Program-made: the position numbers and the translations under genes
Shown: positions 1 to 8,686 of the stretch, one piece after another
Numbering within the stretch: position 1 is the stretch's first letter
Layout of the letters: every line of letters begins with the position of its first letter
Notes under the pieces: model-generated
The model's database searches: none
The model's input: only the letters and a program-made list of their open reading frames with translations
Told to the model about the DNA's origin: nothing
Assembly (NCBI RefSeq): GCF_000632715.1
Contig: NZ_BAWO01000044.1
Location: 1-54,360, forward strand
Reading direction: 5' to 3'
Source of the DNA: Parageobacillus caldoxylosilyticus NBRC 107762
GTDB lineage: Bacteria; Bacillota; Bacilli; Bacillales; Anoxybacillaceae
DNA: 54,360 nt

Positions 1-45
1 GTAAAACCTTTCTCTCTTGTTTTATTTTCTTTCTTGTTTTGATTT

Positions 46-76
46 TGTATATCCACTTTTTTCGTTGCCCATAATG
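46..76 (+). promoter_or_regulatory. candidate sigma-G promoter of the gerA-type operon
   Basis: TGTATA at 46-51 and CATAATG at 70-76 are separated by 18 bases. This resembles the forespore sigma-G consensus (TGHATR, 17-18 bases, CATNHTA) with one mismatch in the -10. Germination receptor operons of this family are known sigma-G targets. The match and the position just upstream of the operon are seen; the use is inferred. Confidence 0.4.
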
Positions 77-111
77 AAAAATGCATGAGTTCGGAGCAAG
101 GGGGAAAGTAA

Positions 112-1737
112 ATGTTGTTTCAGTGGGGATTACAGAAAAAAAAGCAGGAAATTCAGGGGAAAGAAGGAAAAGATCAAAGCGGCCAAGCGCAGGATATTCC
201 AGAGGAACCCATTCATTCACAACTAGAAATGAATATCGATATTGTCCGTCATACGACGGGAGACAGTCCTGATATTGTCATTCGTCGCTTTGATGTTGGC
301 CATGAACGTACGATTCGCGCAGCTATGATTTTTGTCGATGGTCTTGTTGACGAAAAAAATGTGTGCCAATTTTTACTTGAACCTCTCATGACCGCGACGT
401 TTCCAATTTCTTTATTGCCGGCAGACCTATTTATCTGGATGGAAAAGAAACTGGCCGCTGTCGGCGGGATTCGGCAAATTTCTCAATGGTCCGAGTTATT
501 TACAGAACTAATGTCCGGAAGGACGATTATTCTCCTTGATGGAATTCCGTTGGCCTTATGCGCGAGCACAAAAGGGGGACAATATCGCCAAATTGAGGAG
601 CCGCAAACACAAATAGCGATCCGCGGTTCTCGCGACGGGTTTACCGAATCGCTGCGCATCAATACCTCACTGATTCGCCGCCGCATTCAAAATCCAAATC
701 TTTGGATGGAAACAATGAAAATCGGCAAAGTAACGCAAACAGACGTCGCCATTATGTACATAAAAGGAATCGCCAATGAGGAAATTGTACAAGAAGTAAA
801 ACAACGGCTTAACCGCATCAATATTGACAGTATTTTGGAATCTGGCTATATCGAACAATTAATTGAAGATCAAACATATACTACGTTTCCTACGGTATAT
901 CATACGGAACGGCCGGATACGGTTGCCGCAAATCTGTTAGAGGGAAGAGTCGCCATTTTTATGGAGGGAACTCCATTTGTCCTGGTTGTTCCAGCTGTGT
1001 TTATCCAATTTTTTCAGGCGGTCGAAGATTATTATTCCCGTTTTGATATTTCGACGGCACTTCGCTTTTTGCGTGTGCTTATTTTCTTTATTTCCTTAAT
1101 TGCTCCTGCGTTGTATATTGCAGCGACAACATTTCACCAAGAAATGATCCCGACGCCGCTGGTTATTGCGATCGCTGCGCAACGGGAGGCAGTTCCATTT
1201 CCAGCGTTTGTCGAAGCATTGGTGATGGAAGTCACTTTCGAAATTTTGCGAGAAGCTGGGGTGCGTCTGCCGCGTGCGGTCGGTCATGCGGTATCGATCG
1301 TCGGCGCGCTTGTCATTGGACAGTCGGCAGTCGAGGCGGGATTTGTTTCTTCGGCGATGGTCATCGTTGTTTCGATTACAGCGGTGGCTAGTTTTGCAAC
1401 GCCGGCAGTTGCGATTGCTATTTCTGCCCGCCTCATTCGGTTTTTGCTTATGGTTCTTGCGGCCATGTTTGGGTTTTACGGAATTATCATGGGAATTTTA
1501 GTGATGACCATTCACTTATGCAGCCTTCGTTCATTTGGTGTTCCATATATGTCGCCATTGGCTCCATCCATTCCAGCTAACATGGGTGATACGCTCTTCC
1601 GTGTGCCGACATGGGCGTTTAAAGATCGGCCGCATCTCATCAGCCAAAAAAATATTGAGCGCCAAGGGAACAATCAGAAGCCACAACCGCCTGGCTCGAA
1701 TAGTTCAAACGATTCAAACAGGGGAGAAACGTCATGA
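112..1737 (+). CDS. spore germination receptor subunit A (GerA/GerKA family)
   Basis: A 541-residue protein of the GerA family, the large subunit of nutrient germinant receptors in the spore inner membrane. The first ~310 residues form a soluble region; hydrophobic membrane segments run from about residue 320 to 480, and a hydrophilic tail rich in Asn, Ser and Gln follows. Length is normal for the family (about 480-540). The ATG at 112 is chosen because an AGGGGGAAAG ribosome site sits just upstream. The stop overlaps the start of the GerC-type gene (ATGA), so translation is probably coupled. The A-C-B order matches known tricistronic gerA-type operons. The germinant cannot be predicted from sequence. 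Confidence 0.93.
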   Translation: MLFQWGLQKKKQEIQGKEGKDQSGQAQDIPEEPIHSQLEMNIDIVRHTTGDSPDIVIRRFDVGHERTIRAAMIFVDGLVDEKNVCQFLLEPLMTATFPISLLPADLFIWMEKKLAAVGGIRQISQWSELFTELMSGRTIILLDGIPLALCASTKGGQYRQIEEPQTQIAIRGSRDGFTESLRINTSLIRRRIQNPNLWMETMKIGKVTQTDVAIMYIKGIANEEIVQEVKQRLNRINIDSILESGYIEQLIEDQTYTTFPTVYHTERPDTVAANLLEGRVAIFMEGTPFVLVVPAVFIQFFQAVEDYYSRFDISTALRFLRVLIFFISLIAPALYIAATTFHQEMIPTPLVIAIAAQREAVPFPAFVEALVMEVTFEILREAGVRLPRAVGHAVSIVGALVIGQSAVEAGFVSSAMVIVVSITAVASFATPAVAIAISARLIRFLLMVLAAMFGFYGIIMGILVMTIHLCSLRSFGVPYMSPLAPSIPANMGDTLFRVPTWAFKDRPHLISQKNIERQGNNQKPQPPGSNSSNDSNRGETS

Positions 1738-2969
1738 AACGAATAATCGCAACGGTCGTTTCTATTTTGCTATGTGGAATCATCCTTGCGGGATGCTGGA
1801 GCAGAAAAGAGCTTACCGATTTGGCTTTTATCATCGCAGTTGGGTTGGATAAAACCAAAGATGGAAAATACATGATGATCTACCAAGTCGTCAACCCTGG
1901 AAATGTGGCCGGGGCAACGCAAAGAGGAGGAGGAAGCGGTGGAGTGCCGGTTTCTATTTATAAAGCAACAGGCAATAACCTTGTCGAGGCAAGCCGAAAA
2001 ACATCGCAAAAGGTATCGCGGATTCCGTATTATGCCCATACGAACTTGGTAGTGATTGGGGAGGAGGTAGCCAGAGAAGGATTGGATGGGCTATTTGACG
2101 CGATGGAGCGCAACAGCCAGTTTCGCGCGACTTCCATGGTGGTCATTGCCCGCCATCATTCAGCGGAGGATGTATTAAAAATATTAACACCCATTGATAA
2201 AATTTCTGCCAATCAAATTATCAAAACATTGCAATTTTCAGAAAAAATGTGGGGGGAAACCATCAATATTCATGTAGGAGACATCATTAGAGATCTTTCT
2301 TCACAAGGAAAAGCTCCTGTTATTAGCGGTGTTGGAATTGAAGGGAACGTACGAAAAGGAAAACGTCAATTAAGCATACAAGCTTCCGAGCCGGATGCGC
2401 GCTTGTATGTAGATGGATTGGCGATGTTTAAAGACGGAAAACTTGTCGGATGGATTAATGGGGAAGCATCCCGCGGGGTGTTATGGGTATTAGATAAGAT
2501 TAAACAAACCAATATCACAACAGGATGGAAAGGGAAAAAAGAGGCAATTAGCTATAAAGTAGATCGGTCCCAAACGAGTGTGGCCGCCCATATCAAAAAT
2601 GGGAAGCCGTCTGTTTCCGTTCATATTCAGACAGAAGGAGACATCGGTGAAGTGCTGGTGCCTCTTGACTTAAACGATCCAAAGCAGCTTTTAATGCTGA
2701 AAACGGCGATAGAACAGGCCATAAAAAGGGAAGTCCTTGACGCCGTTGAAAGAGCAAAAGAAAAGAGGACAGATATTTTTGGATTTGGTCAAACCGTGTA
2801 TCGTTCCTATCCACACGAATGGAGGAAAATAGCAAAAAATTGGAATGAATCATATTTCCCTTATTTGGAGGTCAATGTAAAAGTTGAGTCTTTTATCCGC
2901 CGGACGGGACTGCGGAATAAACCATATATATTTCAACAGCAAGGCGGGAAACTGGAATGGAAAAAGTAA
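1734..2969 (+). CDS. Ger(x)C family germination receptor lipoprotein
   Basis: A 411-residue lipoprotein of the Ger(x)C family, the C subunit of germinant receptors. The N-terminal signal ends in a lipobox L-A-G-C with the lipidated Cys at residue 21, followed by W-S-R-K-E-L, typical of GerC proteins (CW.RKEL). The rest is a soluble domain expected on the outer face of the spore inner membrane. The start ATG overlaps the stop of the A subunit by 4 bases, and the 3' end overlaps the B subunit by 13 bases. Full length, no defects seen. Confidence 0.93.
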   Translation: MKRIIATVVSILLCGIILAGCWSRKELTDLAFIIAVGLDKTKDGKYMMIYQVVNPGNVAGATQRGGGSGGVPVSIYKATGNNLVEASRKTSQKVSRIPYYAHTNLVVIGEEVAREGLDGLFDAMERNSQFRATSMVVIARHHSAEDVLKILTPIDKISANQIIKTLQFSEKMWGETINIHVGDIIRDLSSQGKAPVISGVGIEGNVRKGKRQLSIQASEPDARLYVDGLAMFKDGKLVGWINGEASRGVLWVLDKIKQTNITTGWKGKKEAISYKVDRSQTSVAAHIKNGKPSVSVHIQTEGDIGEVLVPLDLNDPKQLLMLKTAIEQAIKREVLDAVERAKEKRTDIFGFGQTVYRSYPHEWRKIAKNWNESYFPYLEVNVKVESFIRRTGLRNKPYIFQQQGGKLEWKK

Positions 2970-4060
2970 AAATTAGCGCACGGCAATTGTTTGTGCTCAT
3001 CATACTGTTTGAACATGGCAGTGCGCTCGTCATTCCGCTTGGAGTGCGGGCGAAGCAGGATGTGTGGCTGGCGATCTTGTTAGGAATGGTAGGCGGCATA
3101 TTGCTGTTTTTGGTTTATTATCGCCTCTACCGTTATTATCCGGATATTCCCTTAACATCCTATGTGCAACACATTATCGGACCTTGGTTTGGCAAAGCGC
3201 TTGCGTTTGTGTATACCGTTTATTTTCTTTTTCTTGCCTCCCGGGTGCTCAGGGACTTCGGAGAGCTGCTTTTGACGTTTGCTTATCCGGAAACGCCTCT
3301 CTTTAGTTTAAATGCGATTATGATATTGACGGTGATGTATGGTGTGTATAAAGGCATTGAGGTATTAGCACGGACAGGGGAGCTGTTTTTGACGTTTCTT
3401 TATGTACTGGCAATCGGCGGGTTTATTTTGGTCATAAGTGCAGGGTTAGTGCATTTATATAACTTGGAGCCGGTACTGGCGGATGGCTGGAAGCCTGTGT
3501 GGAAAGTAGTGTTTACGGAAACACTTTATGTGCCGTTTGGGGAAATGATCGTATTTGCGATGATATTTCCGTATTTAAACAATCCGGAAAAAGCAAAACA
3601 AGCGACTATTATCGGTATGGGACTAAGCGGCATCAATTTAGCCATTACCATGGCGATTAATGTGGCGGTGCTTGGCCCAGAGCTTGTGTCCCGTTCGACG
3701 TTCCCGCTTTTAGACACGATCCGAAACATTCAAGTTGCTAATTTTTTGGAACGCCTCGATGTCTTTTTCATGATTGCCCTTATTATTGGCGGCTTTTTTA
3801 AAATCTCGCTCTTTTTTTATGCTGGAGTGGTAGGAGCGAGCGAGTTATTTGGAGTGCAAAATCATCACCGTCTCATTTATTCTCTTGGGTTCATTGTGTT
3901 GTTATTATCCGTTGCGATCGCTGACAATTATTCCGAACATATTAAGGAAGGATTACGGATTGTCACGGTCTATTTGCACTTGCCGCTGCAAGTTATTATT
4001 CCTATTTGTTTACTCGTGATTGCAGCTATTCGTCACCGTTATTTCAATCAGCAATCATGA
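2957..4060 (+). CDS. GerB-type spore germination permease subunit
   Basis: A 367-residue polytopic membrane protein of the spore germination permease family (GerB/GerKB, related to APC amino-acid transporters). About ten hydrophobic segments run along its length. The N-terminus (VKISARQLFVLIILFEHGSA) is typical of the family, where this subunit contributes to germinant recognition. It starts inside the end of the C subunit gene with a GGCGGG-type ribosome site, and completes the A-C-B receptor operon. About 190 bases follow before the next gene. Confidence 0.92.
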   Translation: MEKVKISARQLFVLIILFEHGSALVIPLGVRAKQDVWLAILLGMVGGILLFLVYYRLYRYYPDIPLTSYVQHIIGPWFGKALAFVYTVYFLFLASRVLRDFGELLLTFAYPETPLFSLNAIMILTVMYGVYKGIEVLARTGELFLTFLYVLAIGGFILVISAGLVHLYNLEPVLADGWKPVWKVVFTETLYVPFGEMIVFAMIFPYLNNPEKAKQATIIGMGLSGINLAITMAINVAVLGPELVSRSTFPLLDTIRNIQVANFLERLDVFFMIALIIGGFFKISLFFYAGVVGASELFGVQNHHRLIYSLGFIVLLLSVAIADNYSEHIKEGLRIVTVYLHLPLQVIIPICLLVIAAIRHRYFNQQS

Positions 4061-4247
4061 AAATAGGAAAAAATGGCTATCTTTTTTTCCAAAGAAAAAG
4101 CAGGAAAAGGAGGGGGGGAAGCGAATTTAATAAATCAAAAAAGAAAACCTTTCCGTTTCGAAGCAATGGTTGCCTTGTGTTCAAAAGGTGACCTTTTATC
4201 ATGAAGTGGGGCAATAATGAGAGATTACGATGAAAAAGGGTTGAACA

Positions 4248-5699
4248 ATGGTGAAGCTAAATGTACAGGTGATCGGAAAAACGTTTAACCATCGTGCCAG
4301 TGGTGGAATGATCATTACTGACCGAAACCAATTAATTGTAGCGGTGAATGATGAGATAGCGGAACTGACCGGTTATGCTAAGGAGCAATTAATCGGCCAA
4401 TCTATTCATATTCTTCTTGCCGATGAACGCATTGCTGAAAAGTGTGAATTGATTTGGGAAACTGTGTTAGAAAGCGGTTATTGGCAAGGGGAAATAGATC
4501 ATTACGTGGACAATGGCCAAAAGCGCACAAAGATGTTAACAGTATATGCGCTTTCCGGCGCGACAGATGAATGTTACGTCTGGTGTTTTACCGATACGGA
4601 AACATCAGCTTCTTTGCCAGAATCGGAACAAATGTTGCGAGCCATATATCAAACTGCCCCGCTGGCCGTAATTCCGTTATGCAAAAATATGACGATAAAA
4701 GACTGGGGACATGCCGCTGAAGCGTTATTTGGCTGGAAGCGGGAGGAAGTCATTGGTCAAAGTTTATCTTCTCTGTTTTATGAGTACCCCCATCATGAGG
4801 TATTTTCCTATCCGTTAAAAGAGAAAAAAGCCGGGGAGTGCATGGTTAAGCGAAAGGACGGAACATTAATCGACGTTGCATATGCAGTCATTTCGGTGAC
4901 CGATTCGGATGGAAACGTTACCGGATATATTGTGATGTTTGAAGATATTACAAGGCGGAGGCAAAAAGACATCGAGCACAAACGGCAAGTGGAGCTCGCG
5001 AAAAAAATTCAGCGAAGTTTATTAACGCCCCCGATCCAAAACAATGTAGTAACAATGGATGCGGTTTATATCCCGTCGGACGACTTATCTGGAGATATAT
5101 ATGCATGTTACCAAATTGATCGGGATCGTTATGGCGTCATTATTATTGACGTAATGGGGCATGGCATTTCTTCTTCGCTTGTCAGCATGCTGCTTCGCTC
5201 ACTGCTGAGGGGACTGATTGTACGTGTCATCGATCCAGTGTATGTTGCTACCGAACTAGAGAAACATGTACAAAACTTGTTTCCAGATGAGGTAAATGAA
5301 ATCCGCTATTTATTTTCCATGATTTATTTGGTGATTGATACGAAAAGGAAGCAGATCGAGTATACAAATGCCGGACACCCTGCCGGATTATTGGTTTCCG
5401 AGGACGGAGAAATCATTGAATTGGATAAGGGCGGATTGGCGATCGGCAGCCCGTTTTCTGTACCGTTTGAAAAAGAGGTGATTCATTACCGAAAGCGGAC
5501 AAGACTATTTTTATATACCGATGGGATTTTAGATGAAATCGACTCCTCTATTTTACAAAGCATGAATAAAATTCGTACGTATACAAAAATGTACAGCCAT
5601 TTATCAGACAAACAGTTTTTACATATGTTGATGGAAGAGGGAAAATCGTCGACAAGCCCTGTCGATGATATATGTTTGCTGTCTATTACAGTTCAGTGA
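4248..5699 (+). CDS. PAS-PAS-PP2C serine phosphatase (SpoIIE/RsbU/RsbP type)
   Basis: A 483-residue cytoplasmic signalling phosphatase. Two PAS domains occupy roughly residues 10-115 and 126-240, followed by a short linker helix and a SpoIIE-type PP2C domain from about 250 to the end. Metal-ligand motifs are visible: S-G-D-I-Y near residue 281, D-V-M-G-H-G near 301, and a C-terminal D-D-I-C near 474. Enzymes of this type dephosphorylate a STAS-domain anti-anti-sigma factor in response to a ligand or redox signal sensed by the PAS domains. The next two genes encode the matching kinase/anti-sigma factor and STAS partner. The ATG at 4248 has a weak ribosome site (AAAGGGTTG); GTG at 4251 is an alternative. 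Confidence 0.88.
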   Translation: MVKLNVQVIGKTFNHRASGGMIITDRNQLIVAVNDEIAELTGYAKEQLIGQSIHILLADERIAEKCELIWETVLESGYWQGEIDHYVDNGQKRTKMLTVYALSGATDECYVWCFTDTETSASLPESEQMLRAIYQTAPLAVIPLCKNMTIKDWGHAAEALFGWKREEVIGQSLSSLFYEYPHHEVFSYPLKEKKAGECMVKRKDGTLIDVAYAVISVTDSDGNVTGYIVMFEDITRRRQKDIEHKRQVELAKKIQRSLLTPPIQNNVVTMDAVYIPSDDLSGDIYACYQIDRDRYGVIIIDVMGHGISSSLVSMLLRSLLRGLIVRVIDPVYVATELEKHVQNLFPDEVNEIRYLFSMIYLVIDTKRKQIEYTNAGHPAGLLVSEDGEIIELDKGGLAIGSPFSVPFEKEVIHYRKRTRLFLYTDGILDEIDSSILQSMNKIRTYTKMYSHLSDKQFLHMLMEEGKSSTSPVDDICLLSITVQ

Positions 5700-5741
5700 C
5701 AGGATAACTTCCAAATTAGCTGTATCAGTAGGTGCAAAACA

Positions 5742-6191
5742 ATGTACGAAATAACGATGCAATGCAAAGCGACGGAGGAGGCCATTGATTTTTGCGATTT
5801 GCTGGCGAAGCAAATCGCCCGCTTCTTTTCCCTTCATGATCGCGATATGTTTGTCTTATCGGTCCATGAAGCAGTTGTCAATTCCATAAAGGCAGTAAAA
5901 CAGCTGGGAAGAAAAATAGATGACGGTGCGTTGGTCGTATCCTGGCGAATTACAGAGGAAGAGGTAACGGTGACGGTAACCGATGAAGGCGGAGGGATTC
6001 CGATAAAAGAGATCGAACGATTGGGGCAGGAAAGCTTGGAAGATGTCTTGCTTGCCGAATCCGGGCGCGGTCTTTTACTGATCAAGGAAACGATGGATGT
6101 GGTGTCATTCGTGCCGCATGAAGGCGGCAAATGTGCGATCGTAATGAAAATGAGGAGAGGACAGAATGGATCGTCGGATATCCACTTTTGA
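5742..6191 (+). CDS. RsbW/SpoIIAB-like anti-sigma factor serine kinase
   Basis: A 149-residue GHKL ATPase domain. The N-box E-A-V-V-N-S is near residue 45, D-E-G-G-G (G1) near 85 and a G-R-G-L-L-L-I motif (G2) near 109. In partner-switching systems such proteins bind and inhibit a sigma factor and phosphorylate the STAS antagonist. It lies between the phosphatase and the STAS gene, overlapping the latter by 26 bases. No sigma factor gene is adjacent, so the target (sigma-B, another sigma or a non-sigma output) is unknown. Confidence 0.87.
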   Translation: MYEITMQCKATEEAIDFCDLLAKQIARFFSLHDRDMFVLSVHEAVVNSIKAVKQLGRKIDDGALVVSWRITEEEVTVTVTDEGGGIPIKEIERLGQESLEDVLLAESGRGLLLIKETMDVVSFVPHEGGKCAIVMKMRRGQNGSSDIHF

Positions 6192-6597
6192 ATTAGTAAC
6201 GGTATCGGTAGAAACGTATGCGAAAATATGGTTAAAAGGAAATTTGGTTTACCATACGCAACAGGCGGCAAGACAAAAGATGGAAATGGCATTAGCAGAA
6301 ATAGACAGAAACATCGTCATAATGGACGTCAGTCAACTTCTTTTTATTGATAGTACAGGATTAGCGTTATTGATTCACTTTTTCAAAAAGGCGGTTTGCC
6401 AAAACAAACAAATTGCATTGGTCGTTTCCACTAATAAAACGGTAGAAAGGATATTGGCGATTGCAAAATTTGATAAATTGTTTCCGATTGTGGAGCGGGA
6501 AGAGGATCTCGCTCGGTTGCTGGCTTCGCTCACTAAAGAAATTGCCAGCCAGGAAATGTTGCTGAAAATATGGCAGAACCATTGTATACAAAATTGA
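6166..6597 (+). CDS. STAS-domain anti-sigma factor antagonist
   Basis: A 143-residue SpoIIAA/RsbV-type STAS protein. The phosphoacceptor region reads L-F-I-D-S-T-G-L-A, with the Ser expected to be phosphorylated by the upstream kinase and dephosphorylated by the PP2C gene. At 143 residues it is longer than RsbV (about 109), with extra residues at the C-terminus. The start at 6166 is supported by GGAGAGGAC upstream and overlaps the kinase gene, which suggests coupled translation at matched stoichiometry. Confidence 0.87.
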   Translation: MDRRISTFELVTVSVETYAKIWLKGNLVYHTQQAARQKMEMALAEIDRNIVIMDVSQLLFIDSTGLALLIHFFKKAVCQNKQIALVVSTNKTVERILAIAKFDKLFPIVEREEDLARLLASLTKEIASQEMLLKIWQNHCIQN

Positions 6598-6946
6598 AAA
6601 TATACGGAAATCCAGTTGTATTCGTATAACACTCCCTCGTTCATTTACGGCCCGTCGTCTTTTTCCATAAAAGATCAAAAAATTGTAAAACGCTTTTTTG
6701 GCGAGTAGAATAAAAGTTACAAAAGCAGATAGCCACGAAGTCCATGGTTTGAGTTTTGGAATGAAGTGGAAAACGATGTTAAACCGGGCCGGCAGAGCGC
6801 TAAACACCAGTGAGATTTTGCCCATGATCCTTAACAGAACAAGATGGAGTGCCTGCACACAGGTGTAGGAAAACTCTTTAGTACGTCAGACCGCACCGAC
6901 TTTAGTCGTGTGGAGGTTCAGATGATAGGCACGGGGGAGTGACAAC
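6598..6946. other. 349-base intergenic stretch with possible structured leader
   Basis: No convincing gene is seen. A minus-strand reading frame crosses it but overlaps the STAS gene, lacks a clear ribosome site and resembles nothing I know. The last part holds two hairpins: CCTGCAC/GTGTAGG at 6852-6869 and CCGCACCGACT/AGTCGTGTGG at 6891-6913, the second with one bulged base. Both lie upstream of the ABC exporter start, so this may be a structured 5' leader. Confidence 0.35.
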
Positions 6947-8686
6947 ATGCGGCAGATATTATTGTACTTAAAACCATATCGCAAATGGATGATCATCGCT
7001 TGGATGCTGATGCTTATTGAGCTGTTAGTGGAATTATGGCAGCCGCTGTTGATGGGAAAAATTATTGACGATGGAGTCATGAAACAAAACTTGTCTGTTG
7101 TTTGGACGTGGGGTGCGGTGATGATCGGCGCTTCACTTCTAGCGTTTGCATCGGGGATTGCCAACTCTTTTGCTGCCGCCTACGTCGGTCAAGAGTGTGG
7201 ATTTTCGCTGCGAAAGCATCTATTCGAAAAAATTCAGTCCTTTTCGTTCGCCAATGTGGAACGGTTTTCGACCGCTTCGCTCATTACGAGACTGACAAAT
7301 GATGTGACACAAGTGCAAAATATGGTATTTATGAGCTTGCGCATCGCCTTGCGTGCTCCGCTTCTTGTTGTGTTTAGCGTCGCGATGTCATTAATTGTTC
7401 ATGTGCAGCTTGCGCTCATGTTCGTTGTTGCCGTTCCGATATTAGTGGCATTTTTGTTATGGATGATGAATAAAGCGGCCGCCTCATTTTCCATCGTCCA
7501 GCAAGCGCTCGACCGAGTCAATAGCGTGATGCGTGAAAATCTGGCGGGAATGCGTCTCATTAAAGCGTGGATGAGAGGAGTATACGAGCAAGAGCGGTTT
7601 ATGACGGTGAACGAGTCATTAATGCAGCGGACGATGAACGTCTTGCGCTTAGTGGAAACCATTACGCCTGTATTGCTATTCGTAATGAATATGGCGATTA
7701 TTGTTATTCTTTTTGTTGGACGAGTCGACATAAAAGCGGGGAGCGCCACAGCGGGTCAAGTTGTCGCTGTTGTCAATTATGCGACCCGTATTACGGCAGC
7801 GTTGTCGATGTTTACGTTTATTACGATGGCATTTTCACGTGCCAAAGCATCAGCAGGACGGATTGCGGATGTACTTCAAACGGAGGTGGAAATGAAAGAC
7901 GGGCATGAGGGCGGCGCCGTGCCTATCCGGCAAGGAGAGATTCGGTTTGAGCGCGTGTCTTTTCGCTATCCGAACAGCCGCACTCTTGTGTTAAAAGATA
8001 TTTCGTTTGTCGTCCGTCCGCACGAAACAGTGGCGATTTTAGGAGCGACCGGTTCAGGAAAGACGTCGCTGCTGCAGCTGATTCCCCGTTTATACGATCC
8101 GACCGATGGGCGGGTGTTGATCGATGGCGTTGATATTCGGCAAGTGAATCAAGAACAGCTGCGCACCGCAATTCGTTTTGTTCCGCAGGAAGTGCTGCTT
8201 TTTTCCGGCACGATCGCGGAAAATATTCGTTTTGGAAATGCCAACGCTTCTATGGAAGAAGTGATAAAAGCAGCGAAACACGCGCAAATTCATGATACGA
8301 TTATGAGCTTTCCCGACGGGTACGAGACAGTGATCGGACAAAAAGGAGTGAACTTGTCGGGCGGACAAAAGCAGCGCCTGTCGATTGCCCGGGCGCTTGT
8401 CGGCCATCCGAAAATTTTGTTGCTCGATGATAGTACGAGCGCGCTTGATTTAAAAACGGAGGCAAAACTGCTCGAAGCGCTAAAAGAATATACGTGCACG
8501 ACATTGATTGTTACGCAAAAAATCCGCACGGCAATGGAAGCCGATGTGATTTTCTTGCTAGAAGATGGCCAACTGCTCGCAAAAGGAAGCCATGATGAGC
8601 TGCTAGAAAAGAGCGAACTGTACCGAAAAATCGTCGAATCGCAGTTTGGAAAGAAGGGGCTTAACGATGTTACGACCACGGCATAG
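6947..8686 (+). CDS. ABC exporter half-transporter with degenerate ATPase site (YfiB-like)
   Basis: A 579-residue type IV ABC exporter half: six membrane segments in the first ~310 residues, then the nucleotide-binding domain. Walker A (GATGSGKT) is near residue 367 and the signature L-S-G-G-Q near 470. The Walker B segment reads L-L-L-D-D-S, with Asp where the catalytic Glu normally sits (~492), and the H-loop reads V-T-Q-K, with Gln replacing His (~522). This is the degenerate half of a heterodimeric exporter, as in BmrC or TM287. Its partner follows with a short overlap. Substrate is probably a drug or lipid, but this is not determinable here. The ATG follows GGGGGAGTG. Confidence 0.9.
   Translation: MRQILLYLKPYRKWMIIAWMLMLIELLVELWQPLLMGKIIDDGVMKQNLSVVWTWGAVMIGASLLAFASGIANSFAAAYVGQECGFSLRKHLFEKIQSFSFANVERFSTASLITRLTNDVTQVQNMVFMSLRIALRAPLLVVFSVAMSLIVHVQLALMFVVAVPILVAFLLWMMNKAAASFSIVQQALDRVNSVMRENLAGMRLIKAWMRGVYEQERFMTVNESLMQRTMNVLRLVETITPVLLFVMNMAIIVILFVGRVDIKAGSATAGQVVAVVNYATRITAALSMFTFITMAFSRAKASAGRIADVLQTEVEMKDGHEGGAVPIRQGEIRFERVSFRYPNSRTLVLKDISFVVRPHETVAILGATGSGKTSLLQLIPRLYDPTDGRVLIDGVDIRQVNQEQLRTAIRFVPQEVLLFSGTIAENIRFGNANASMEEVIKAAKHAQIHDTIMSFPDGYETVIGQKGVNLSGGQKQRLSIARALVGHPKILLLDDSTSALDLKTEAKLLEALKEYTCTTLIVTQKIRTAMEADVIFLLEDGQLLAKGSHDELLEKSELYRKIVESQFGKKGLNDVTTTA

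Noticed and set aside
6367-6858. 163-codon minus-strand open frame across the STAS gene 3' end and the following gap
   Set aside because: It overlaps a confident gene, has no good ribosome site, and resembles no family; most of it is antisense of coding DNA.
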